From Bacillota bacterium (GTDB lineage: Bacteria; Bacillota; Clostridia; Tissierellales; Peptoniphilaceae): a stretch of DNA of 7,394 bases. A program made the position numbers and the translations under genes. This document shows, in pieces, positions 1 through 5,694 of the stretch; positions within the stretch are counted from its first letter, which is position 1, and every line of letters begins with the position of its first letter. The stretch is from positions 1 to 7,394 of the forward strand of contig JAEXBH010000130.1 in NCBI GenBank assembly GCA_023394215.1, written 5' to 3'. A model generated the notes under the pieces. It made no database searches, was not told where the DNA came from, and was given only the letters and a program-made list of their open reading frames with translations.

Positions 1-643
1 ATATATGGTCATACTTGCCCGATTCTCTTAAAGATTGAAATGTAGCTTCATCCAATTTTCTATCCAGTACCAGAACAAGAGTAACCCTGTCTTCGCTGGC
101 ATGGCTCATAATTTTTTCTATATTGTAGTCATTTTCAGCAATGATACCGGCAAGAGCAGCTATAATCCCTTTCCTGTCATGATATTGAACTATAACAGTG
201 GAATCTCCCGGAAATAGCCTGACATCCGCTCCGTCTATACAGGTAATTTCAATTTGTCCGCCACCGGTAGAAATTCCCTTAACTGATTTCATAAGCCCGT
301 CAGGATAATAAAACTCCAAAATAGCAGTATTCGGATGGGCATTTACCAAATCTACACCCCTAAACTCAACCTCAATCCCTCTTGCAGCAGCTATTTCATA
401 AGCTGTCTTTATCCTCTCGTCATCCGGCATAAAACCGAGACAACCTGCTATCAAAGCCTTATCGGTTCCGTGTCCTTTATAAGTTTCCTTAAAGGATCCA
501 TGAAGCTTAAATACTATCCTGTTAAAGCCCTTCTCAACTATAGAACTTGCAGCTTTTCCGATTCTGACAGCTCCTGCCGTATGAGAAGACGAAGGCCCTA
601 TCATAACCGGACCGATTACATTAAAATAAGAAATATTGTTCAT
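1..643 (-). CDS. sdaAB: L-serine dehydratase, iron-sulfur-dependent, beta subunit (3' end cut by window)
   Basis: Beta subunit of the two-subunit, [4Fe-4S]-dependent L-serine ammonia-lyase, a cytoplasmic enzyme that deaminates L-serine to pyruvate and ammonia. I translated it by hand: 214 residues are visible before the left edge. It begins MNNISYFNVIGPVMIGPSSS and carries the family signature GPSSSHTAGA at residues 16-25, then HGTDKA at 58-63 and HPN at 103-105. From about residue 147 a C-terminal ACT domain follows (GDSTVIVQYHDRKGIIAALA), as in the Bacillus-type beta subunit. That family is about 220 residues long, so only a few residues are missing. The cluster-binding cysteines of this enzyme lie in the alpha subunit (sdaAA), which usually follows sdaAB and would be just outside the window; that placement is inferred. 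The ATG is chosen for the AGGAGA seven to twelve bases upstream and a good promoter behind it. Confidence 0.95.
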   Translation of the reverse strand, partial: MNNISYFNVIGPVMIGPSSSHTAGAVRIGKAASSIVEKGFNRIVFKLHGSFKETYKGHGTDKALIAGCLGFMPDDERIKTAYEIAAARGIEVEFRGVDLVNAHPNTAILEFYYPDGLMKSVKGISTGGGQIEITCIDGADVRLFPGDSTVIVQYHDRKGIIAALAGIIAENDYNIEKIMSHASEDRVTLVLVLDRKLDEATFQSLRESGKYDHI

Positions 644-685
644 GATAATCTCCTAAAAGATTTTATTAAAAACGAAACCTAATAT

Positions 686-714
686 ATTATATAGGTAATT
701 TAACAAAACTTCAA
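686..714 (-). promoter_or_regulatory. Sigma-A-type promoter of sdaAB
   Basis: On the minus strand, a -35 box TTGAAG (714-709) and a perfect -10 box TATAAT (691-686) are separated by 17 bases. The predicted transcript starts near 679, giving a leader of about 35 bases that ends in the AGGAGA site of sdaAB. The A/T tracts upstream of the -35 box could act as an UP element. The leader is too short for a riboswitch. The promoter lies downstream of the hairpin terminator, so sdaAB should be transcribed independently of the HAD unit. Confidence 0.75.
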
Positions 715-765
715 TTTATAAGCCCATAAAAAATATAAATTTTAAAAATATATTTATACTTATAT

Positions 766-813
766 AAAAAAGATAATGGCCATATACTTTCTATACCGTA
801 TACAGCCACTATC
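766..813 (-). terminator. Intrinsic terminator with G.U-rich stem, end of the HAD transcription unit
   Basis: Inverted arms at 813-798 and 787-772 (minus-strand order) can form a 16-pair stem with a 10-base loop. The stem contains three G.U pairs, and the minus strand continues with six T's (771-766). The G.U pairs exist only in the minus-strand transcript; the plus-strand transcript would have three A-C mismatches. The stem is therefore best read as a minus-strand terminator. It lies 270 bases past the HAD stop codon and before the sdaAB promoter. Confidence 0.7.
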
Positions 814-1082
814 CCTCACTCGAAATTTCCATAAACTCTCCTATTCTTGTGAATTACCAAGCTTGCAAATATCCTACCTCATTCGTCAGCATCAAATTCA
901 ATGTTTTCGCAATGAAAATATCTACAAATAAATTAACTTCCGTCATATAAATCGATCCCTTCCCTTTGAACAAACTGCGTTCCTCATAACTTCTAAAGAC
1001 CATTTATTATGATTTCGTTTTCTTGGTATTACTTATTTACCCCGAAAATAAATATCTAAACATATAGGAGAAAAATTTTTTA
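814..1082 (-). other. Non-coding stretch between the HAD gene and its terminator; possible long 3' UTR or element remnant
   Basis: Together with the hairpin and the sdaAB promoter, this stretch fills the 439-base gap between sdaAB and the HAD gene. By eye it is less AT-rich than the poly-A/T spacer at 660-770. The longest minus-strand reading frame starts at 1003 and encodes 49 residues (MVFRSYEERSLF..., ending YLQAW). It has no ribosome binding site before its ATG. After its stop codon the same frame stays open for 14 codons (FTRIGEFMEISSEG). No family was recognised. Small hairpins are present, such as TTTTC/GAAAA around 903-917. I see no tRNA, T-box motif or known riboswitch core. It could be an untranslated tail, a small RNA ending in the hairpin, or a decayed or dispersed element. 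Confidence 0.4.
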
Positions 1083-1907
1083 TTATATGATATTAAGTTC
1101 CTTTAAAGCCTTGTAAAGCCCATCATTATCTACATGGTCAGTCACAAAATCGGCAGCTTCCTTAAGCCTGTCCGGAGAATTTCCCATTGCTATTCCTATA
1201 TGGGCGTTTTTTATCATATCGTAATCATTCATACTGTCACCTATAGCAACCGTATCCTCAAGATCTGCCCCAAAATATTCCAAAACCTTTTCTATACCTA
1301 CAAACTTGTTTATGCCCTTCATTATAAGTTCTGCATAGTGGTCATATTTTATAAGATAAAAATCCTTATCTATATATTTTTCAAGTTCCACATAGTCTTG
1401 CATGTCTTTAGCATATAAAACCAACTTGCTTATCTTAGTCCTACTTTTAAAATATTCACTTGCAGGCTTGGCTCTATTCATAGGTAAATAATATTCGTCA
1501 AGTGGATAAAGGGCGTTTCTGTCAGGAGCATTTCTATATTCCTCTATTTTTTTCTTATAAAACTCATATCCACTGTTATGATAATAAGCATACTCTTCAC
1601 CTTCAAGAGTATATCTTAGATTTAATTTATCTGAATAATAAATTAAATTGTCTATGGTATGCTCCTTTATACTTTTATCAAATATAACTTTATCCTCCAC
1701 TTTAACATAGGAGCCTGCAGCGCATACATAGCCGTCAAAACCAAACTTAAAATAACCGTCCGAAATTTCCGCCAAGGACCTGCCTGTACACAAAAACAAC
1801 CTGTGTCCCTTGCCCTTGGCTTCCTCTATAGCCTTAACGGTTGATGGTAAAATCCCTTTACTATGACTTAATATAGTCCCATCTATATCAAAAAATATAT
1901 ACTTCAT
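1083..1907 (-). CDS. Cof-type HAD-IIB family phosphatase
   Basis: Cytoplasmic HAD-superfamily hydrolase of the Cof/YidA type (274 residues, normal length about 260-290). Family members dephosphorylate sugar phosphates, nucleotides or flavin intermediates; the substrate cannot be predicted here. All core motifs are present. Motif I is DIDGT at residues 7-11, with D7 as expected nucleophile and D9 as acid/base. Motif II is the threonine in CTGR (T41). The motif III lysine is probably K201 in GINKFVG. Motif IV is GDSMND at 223-228. The long stretch between motifs II and III is the C2 cap typical of class IIB. ATG at 1907 is preferred over an adjacent upstream TTG at 1910, because GGAGG then sits four bases away instead of one. 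It is the last gene of the unit, 14 bases after the carboxypeptidase stop codon, so cotranscription is likely. Confidence 0.9.
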   Translation of the reverse strand: MKYIFFDIDGTILSHSKGILPSTVKAIEEAKGKGHRLFLCTGRSLAEISDGYFKFGFDGYVCAAGSYVKVEDKVIFDKSIKEHTIDNLIYYSDKLNLRYTLEGEEYAYYHNSGYEFYKKKIEEYRNAPDRNALYPLDEYYLPMNRAKPASEYFKSRTKISKLVLYAKDMQDYVELEKYIDKDFYLIKYDHYAELIMKGINKFVGIEKVLEYFGADLEDTVAIGDSMNDYDMIKNAHIGIAMGNSPDRLKEAADFVTDHVDNDGLYKALKELNII

Positions 1908-1921
1908 CAAGCCTCCCTCAC

Positions 1922-3154
1922 CTAAAATAACATCATCAATTTTTCTAAAAATGTCTTAATATTTCTTGTAAGAGAGGAGAAAAATCCAACCTTCGGCACA
2001 TAGCCTCTGTTAACTAAATCAAGACTCTCTATCACCTGTTCATTTTGCTTTAGAGTCAATTTTCCCATAACTTCTCCATCTTCATAAGGAGCTTTTTTTG
2101 TCCTATCTATCTCATAGCTTATATCTATATTCTCATCATTTGACACCATGCCTACTATGGTCTTTGCCGGATAAAGTCTTATATTCTTCTGACTTGTACT
2201 GTCATCATAGTAGTCTGTTACAGCTATATCCTTATTTATCAATGTTCTTATGGAGTAATTATTTAAAACATAGTCTATAGTTTCAATTGTAGTCTTTTGA
2301 CGCATTTCCATAGTGTCAGCCCCCATAACAACAGTTATGAGCTTATAATTTTGCCCCTCTTTTACCCGGGTCATATCAAACAAACCCGTCAAACAATAAC
2401 CGGCTTCATAGGTAAATCCTGTTTTAAGCCCCTCGGTCCCATCTATACCTAAATCAGGAAAAGTGGCATTTCCTGCAAAATTTCTCTCAGGTAAAACAAG
2501 GGAAGTCTGTTTTCCAAGCTCCACTACTTTAGGATAATTTTTTACTATATGCCTTGAAAGTGCAAAAAGATCCTCCGCACTCATCACATTCATGCTCTTT
2601 TCTTCTACAGTTTTACCGTCCTTGACAATTTCTTTAACCTCTGTAATACCTGTGCTATTTACAAAATGCGATGCCTTAAGTCCCAATTCTTTTGCCTTAG
2701 CATTCATTTTTTCAACAAAGGCTTTTTCAGTCTTAGCAGAATGCTTTGCTAAAGCTATGGAAGCGTCATTTCCGGAAACTATCATCATACCCTTAATAAG
2801 ATTTTCCACGCTTATTTTCTCACCAAGCTTGGTATCAAAGCTTGAATACCCGTCTTTATTATAGGCTACAGCATCCTCATCTATAGTAACTATATCATCA
2901 AGTTTAATCTTGCCAGAACTTATATCATCCATTACAACAAGATAGGTCATCAATTTTGACATAGAAGCTACAGGAAGAGACTTATCTGCATTTTTAGAAT
3001 AAAAAATCCTTCCGCTTTCAGCATCACCGGCATATATTACAGAAACCTCATCATAATAGGTAAATGAGTTCTTATCAGCAAATACCGGATTTGCAGTCGA
3101 TAAAAATATTACAAGGGCCAATAAAAAGCCCATCAACTTTTTAAATCTTTTCAT
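1922..3154 (-). CDS. Serine-type D-Ala-D-Ala carboxypeptidase (DacF/PBP5-like penicillin-binding protein)
   Basis: Secreted, membrane-anchored low-molecular-weight penicillin-binding protein (410 residues) that removes the terminal D-alanine from peptidoglycan stem peptides, limiting cross-linking. A signal peptide is visible: basic MKRFKK, a hydrophobic stretch at 7-20, and a likely cleavage site after VFA at residue 26. The three penicilloyl-serine transferase motifs are in order: S64-M-S-K67 with nucleophile S64, S127-G-N129, and K244-T-G246. A PBP5-type C-terminal beta domain spans roughly residues 300-390. The protein ends in an amphipathic helix (SSLTRNIKTFLEKLMMLF), the usual membrane anchor of this class. 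The ATG overlaps the stop of the upstream ANT(6)-like gene as ATGA, and its GGAGG site lies inside that gene, so translation is probably coupled. It belongs to the DacA/DacF group; the paralogue cannot be assigned. Confidence 0.95.
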   Translation of the reverse strand: MKRFKKLMGFLLALVIFLSTANPVFADKNSFTYYDEVSVIYAGDAESGRIFYSKNADKSLPVASMSKLMTYLVVMDDISSGKIKLDDIVTIDEDAVAYNKDGYSSFDTKLGEKISVENLIKGMMIVSGNDASIALAKHSAKTEKAFVEKMNAKAKELGLKASHFVNSTGITEVKEIVKDGKTVEEKSMNVMSAEDLFALSRHIVKNYPKVVELGKQTSLVLPERNFAGNATFPDLGIDGTEGLKTGFTYEAGYCLTGLFDMTRVKEGQNYKLITVVMGADTMEMRQKTTIETIDYVLNNYSIRTLINKDIAVTDYYDDSTSQKNIRLYPAKTIVGMVSNDENIDISYEIDRTKKAPYEDGEVMGKLTLKQNEQVIESLDLVNRGYVPKVGFFSSLTRNIKTFLEKLMMLF

Positions 3155-3993
3155 CTACTTCCTCCCTGCTTCATCACATAAACTTGTCTTAGAAAATTCA
3201 TAGTTTCCACATCTTCTTTTTTCGGATACTTATAAGCAAATTTCTCAGCCACTTCCAAACCGAGCCTTCTATAAAGCTGCCCCGCCTTGAAAATGGATGT
3301 CCAAAACTCGTCAACCTTACCGGTTGAAAAAATTCCCTCAAACTCTTGATACATATCCTTATCCAAATAAGTTTTTATGTTATCTCCTAAAGAATTCACA
3401 GCAACCATTTCTCCATACTTTTGTCCTATATAAAGATTTGCTACATTAAGAAGCTCTTTTTTCAACTCATCAAACAAAAAATTGGCTTTCACTATTTGCC
3501 TATTTGTCACGGCTGTCGCTATATCTGTTAAAGTCATAAAAAATCCCAGGCAATTATTATAAAACTCTTTTGCCTTAGGTACATACCAGTCATACCTGTC
3601 CTTAACCTTTGGCAACTTCTTTATAGCCTTGGTTTTATCTATCAAAATATCAAATTGTGCAAGATAAGGTACAAATTTTTCCATATCCTTTACATCTATA
3701 AGTTTTAGAGTAAGTTGAGAAAAATCGGTGAAACTCGCTCTTATGCACTTGGCTACATGGCCCTCCCTTACTTCCTCATATTGCTTATAAATCAAAAGCT
3801 TATCATCGTCTATAAACAGACTTATAATCAAATCCTTATCATCAACCGCCTCTGTTATCACAACCAGTTCAAAGCATCTTATACCTTCATCCACAGGCAA
3901 GCCCTGTCCCCTGAAATTTATACTTAAAAGTCCTCTTATGCCGTCTATTTTTTCGGCCCTGTTTTTTATCTCTTGTAAAATATTATTATCCAT
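3151..3993 (-). CDS. ANT(6)/AadK-like nucleotidyltransferase-fold protein, probably catalytically inactive
   Basis: Protein of 280 residues, about the length of streptomycin 6-adenylyltransferases (AadK, ANT(6); about 285). The C-terminal half follows the AadK pattern as I recall it. W137 begins the equivalent of its YWIKRPTAREF segment, followed by EFYNNCLGFF at 143-152, then EFWTSIFKAGQLYRRLG and FAYKYPKKED at 252-261. The N-terminal half keeps the same spacing but not the catalytic motifs. The GSR motif reads FRG (28-30), the paired aspartates of the DYDI or DFDI motif read C40-F-E42, and the third aspartate (LDLTL) appears to be T95. Enzymes of this fold need these acids for metal binding, so adenylyl transfer is unlikely; that is inference from an alignment by eye. 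The ATG is supported by AGAGGTG four bases upstream. It is first in the unit and overlaps the carboxypeptidase start by four bases. The role is unknown, and it should not be read as a resistance gene. Confidence 0.75.
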   Translation of the reverse strand: MDNNILQEIKNRAEKIDGIRGLLSINFRGQGLPVDEGIRCFELVVITEAVDDKDLIISLFIDDDKLLIYKQYEEVREGHVAKCIRASFTDFSQLTLKLIDVKDMEKFVPYLAQFDILIDKTKAIKKLPKVKDRYDWYVPKAKEFYNNCLGFFMTLTDIATAVTNRQIVKANFLFDELKKELLNVANLYIGQKYGEMVAVNSLGDNIKTYLDKDMYQEFEGIFSTGKVDEFWTSIFKAGQLYRRLGLEVAEKFAYKYPKKEDVETMNFLRQVYVMKQGGSR

Positions 3994-4016
3994 AAAACAC
4001 CTCTTTATAATATTTT

Positions 4017-4045
4017 ATTATAGAGGCTATCAATAAGCAACTATA
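4017..4045 (-). promoter_or_regulatory. Candidate promoter of the ANT(6)-like / carboxypeptidase / HAD unit
   Basis: A perfect minus-strand -10 box TATAAT lies at 4022-4017, 23 bases before the ATG. The hexamer 17 bases upstream (4045-4040, TATAGT) is a poor -35 box and falls inside the inverted repeat. An alternative is TTGAGC (4075-4070), an 18-base spacer and TATCAA (4051-4046). Either arrangement would place the inverted repeat over the promoter or start site. The choice between them cannot be made by eye. Confidence 0.35.
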
Positions 4046-4053
4046 TTGATAGC
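4026..4053. promoter_or_regulatory. Perfect 10-bp inverted repeat, operator candidate in the divergent promoter region
   Basis: Arms GCTATCAATA (4026-4035) and TATTGATAGC (4044-4053) are exact reverse complements around an 8-base spacer. The repeat lies between two divergent units, just upstream of the mscL -35 box and overlapping the likely promoter of the minus-strand unit. No T tract follows on either strand, so it does not look like an intrinsic terminator. A binding site for a dimeric repressor or activator is the simplest reading. No regulator gene is visible in the window. Confidence 0.5.
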
Positions 4054-4060
4054 TTATAAA

Positions 4061-4088
4061 TTGACTTTTGCTCAACTTAGTATATAAT
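4061..4088 (+). promoter_or_regulatory. Sigma-A-type promoter of mscL
   Basis: A -35 box TTGACT (4061-4066, five of six consensus bases) and a perfect -10 box TATAAT (4083-4088) are separated by 16 bases. Transcription would start near 4095, leaving a leader of about 24 bases that contains AGGAGG at 4108-4113. Confidence 0.8.
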
Positions 4089-4118
4089 GTAAGTGAAGTA
4101 AAATATTAGGAGGAAGTT

Positions 4119-4496
4119 GTGTTAAAAGAATTCAGAGATTTTATTGCCAAGGGTAATGTTGTTGATATGGGTGTTGCCGTAGTAATGGGTGCCGCTTTCG
4201 GAGCCATTGTTACCGCTCTTGTTGATAACATACTAATGCCACTTATAGGTGCTCTAACTGCAGGTGTTGACTTTGCATCAATAGTTGTAACTGTAGCCGG
4301 AGTTCAATTAGGAGTAGGTGTTTTTATAAATGCCCTAATCAAGTTTATCATCATAGCTTTTTGTATGTTCTTAATTATAAAGGGTGTTAATAAATTAAGA
4401 AAACCTAAGGTTGAGGAAGTTGTTGAAGAAGCTCCTCCTGCACCAAGCAAAGAAGAATTATTATTAACAGAAATTAGAGATTTATTAAAGAAATAA
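4119..4496 (+). CDS. mscL: Large-conductance mechanosensitive channel MscL
   Basis: Inner-membrane channel that opens under membrane tension and releases solutes during osmotic downshock; it works as a homopentamer. The 125-residue length fits the Bacillota form (E. coli 136). In order: an N-terminal amphipathic helix (LKEFRDFIAKG); the pore-lining TM1 from about residue 14 to 44, with the family-typical GNVVDMGVAVVMGAAFG; a short external loop around 46-64; TM2 from about 66 to 92; and an acidic, proline-containing linker leading to the C-terminal cytoplasmic helix (KEELLLTEIRDLLKK). The external loop is a few residues shorter than in E. coli. The start is GTG, fixed by AGGAGG five bases upstream. 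The gene is alone in its unit, with its own promoter and a strong terminator 16 bases after the stop codon. It is the only plus-strand gene here. Confidence 0.97.
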   Translation: MLKEFRDFIAKGNVVDMGVAVVMGAAFGAIVTALVDNILMPLIGALTAGVDFASIVVTVAGVQLGVGVFINALIKFIIIAFCMFLIIKGVNKLRKPKVEEVVEEAPPAPSKEELLLTEIRDLLKK

Positions 4497-4512
4497 TTAA
4501 TTGGAATTTGTG

Positions 4513-4563
4513 AAAAAAACACCGTTACAAGAAAACATAATTTTCTTGTAACGGTGTTTTTTT
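4513..4563. terminator. Bidirectional intrinsic terminator between mscL and rnhA
   Basis: Arms 4513-4535 and 4541-4563 are perfect 23-bp reverse complements around the 5-base loop CATAA. The outer seven pairs are A-T tracts, so a U run follows the CACCGTTACAAG core on both strands. It ends mscL on the plus strand and the pgi-pgpA-rnhA unit on the minus strand, where the rnhA stop codon is 9 bases away. Confidence 0.95.
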
Positions 4564-4572
4564 CTTTTTATT

Positions 4573-5172
4573 CTACTTTATACCCAAGGCATCCTTAGCA
4601 AGTCTGTCAGCCATATCATTATACTTATCATTTGAGTGGGCTTTGACCTTAACAAATTCCACCTCTATATCATTTTTTATAGAATCATAATAAGCCTTAT
4701 AGTCTTGGGTAAGCTTTATGTTTCTCTTCCATTCTCCCAAAGCCCAAGCCCTTATGCCCTTATAATCAAAAAATATATATATCTTTTTCTTTTTTGCCAT
4801 AAGCCCCATTTCCATGGCCTTCATGGCACCATAAACTTCGCCGGCAACATTTCTTTGCTCGCTAAGTTCGGGATCTTGGAACTTTTCATTGTAGTAGCTT
4901 TCTCTTTCGTCCTCAAGCATAACTATCCCATAAGAAAATTCTTTAGTTGTGATATTGTAAGAACCGTCAACATAAAAAATTGCCTGATCTTTCGTGAGTT
5001 CGGAAACATTTATCCCCATCTCCCTGTCAAAAACAAAGCTTTCAGCCTCTTGCCTGTTATCAAACTTTTTATATTCCGCTCCCTTAAAACCTGTTACTTC
5101 CATCTTACACTCATCCCAACTTCTATATATGCCGGGCTTTCTTCCCTTTCTAACTGCGTAATAATTTGCCAT
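4573..5172 (-). CDS. rnhA: Ribonuclease HI with N-terminal hybrid-binding domain
   Basis: Cytoplasmic endonuclease that cuts the RNA strand of RNA-DNA hybrids (199 residues). Residues 3-47 (NYYAVRKGRKPGIYRSWDEC...) form the small caulimovirus-VI/RNase H1 hybrid-binding domain, which is absent from E. coli RNase HI. A linker leads to the catalytic domain from about residue 63. The four expected catalytic acids are visible: D69 (YVDGSYN), E112 (AGEVYGAM), D136 (IFFDYKG) and D189 (ADRLAKDAL), plus the catalytic-loop histidine H179 (KAHSND). The ATG at 5172 is chosen although the frame is open to 5223, because MANYYAV is where the domain begins and because it shares a base with the pgpA stop codon (TAATG). 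That overlap suggests reinitiation; only a weak AAGAG site precedes it. Last gene of the unit, ending just before the bidirectional terminator. Confidence 0.93.
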   Translation of the reverse strand: MANYYAVRKGRKPGIYRSWDECKMEVTGFKGAEYKKFDNRQEAESFVFDREMGINVSELTKDQAIFYVDGSYNITTKEFSYGIVMLEDERESYYNEKFQDPELSEQRNVAGEVYGAMKAMEMGLMAKKKKIYIFFDYKGIRAWALGEWKRNIKLTQDYKAYYDSIKNDIEVEFVKVKAHSNDKYNDMADRLAKDALGIK

Positions 5173-5684
5173 TATCTCTTGCCGTGAGCCAATCTTGAAG
5201 CAGCTGAGGCTGCCAAGGCACAAACTATATCATCCAAAAAAGTATTTACACTGCCTTCTTTAGCATTGTCCAATTCTTTAATAATACCGATTTTTTCCTT
5301 ATCAAGATATCCATAATTCGTAAGCCCTATAGACCCATATATATTTACTATGGACAAAGGAAGGATTTCATCAATTCCATAAAGTCCCTCATCGGACCTT
5401 ATTATACTTGCTATCGGCTCCTTGATATTGCCCTTTTCAACCTGCCTGTCGATCTCTATACCTGTAAGAACGGCATGCACCACTTCCCTCTTTTCAAGTA
5501 CCCTTTCAACCGCATCAATACATAGTTCCATAGTCAAACCTTCATAATATTTGCTTTGTAAAACAAAAACTATTGATGCTATATCCTCAATTTCAACGCC
5601 CCTATCCTTAAGCTCCAACTTTGTCATCTCTGTAAGCTTATCCATAGGATACTTATACTTTTCCTTAAGATTTCCTTTTCCCAT
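5172..5684 (-). CDS. pgpA: Phosphatidylglycerophosphatase A family protein (YutG-like)
   Basis: Member of the PgpA family (170 residues; E. coli PgpA 172). The family dephosphorylates phosphatidylglycerol phosphate to phosphatidylglycerol at the membrane; in Bacillota this branch is known mainly by homology. Conserved blocks are visible: DKLTEMTKLELKDRGVEIED near the N terminus, EPIASIIRSDEGLYGIDEI at 89-107, SIVNIYGSIGLTNYGYLDK at 111-129, and NTFLDDIVCALAASAASRL at 147-165. The acidic DEG and DD pairs are the likely metal-binding residues. No long transmembrane helix stands out, as in YutG-type relatives. The ATG at 5684 is chosen, although the frame extends to 5762 inside pgi, because AGGAGG sits 6-7 bases upstream and overlaps the pgi stop codon. 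It lies 10 bases after pgi and shares one base with the rnhA start. Confidence 0.88.
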   Translation of the reverse strand: MGKGNLKEKYKYPMDKLTEMTKLELKDRGVEIEDIASIVFVLQSKYYEGLTMELCIDAVERVLEKREVVHAVLTGIEIDRQVEKGNIKEPIASIIRSDEGLYGIDEILPLSIVNIYGSIGLTNYGYLDKEKIGIIKELDNAKEGSVNTFLDDIVCALAASAASRLAHGKR

Positions 5685-5694
5685 ATTTTCCCTC

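Noticed and set aside
335..682. 115-codon open frame on the plus strand
   Set aside because: It is antisense to sdaAB and its promoter, with a low-complexity product; the opposite strand encodes a recognised enzyme.
854..1003. 49-residue minus-strand frame in the sdaAB-HAD gap
   Set aside because: It has no ribosome binding site and no recognised family, so it is described with the non-coding stretch and not called as a gene.
686..1082. Riboswitch or T-box leader controlling sdaAB
   Set aside because: sdaAB has its own consensus promoter downstream of the hairpin, leaving a leader of about 35 bases, and no T-box motif or known aptamer core was seen.
3151..3993. Functional streptomycin-resistance adenylyltransferase
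   Set aside because: The nucleotide-binding GSR motif and the catalytic aspartates are not present at the expected places.
4026..4053. Inverted repeat as an intrinsic terminator
   Set aside because: No T tract follows on either strand, and it lies between divergent genes where no transcript needs to end.
4304..4522. 72-codon open frame on the minus strand
   Set aside because: It is antisense to mscL and runs into the terminator stem; no coding signal.
4636..5187. 183-codon open frame on the plus strand
   Set aside because: It lies antisense to rnhA, has no ribosome binding site or recognisable family, and the opposite strand encodes a complete RNase H with all catalytic residues.
5173..5223. 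N-terminal extension of rnhA into pgpA
   Set aside because: The hybrid-binding domain begins at MANYYAV, and the extension would only re-read pgpA coding sequence.
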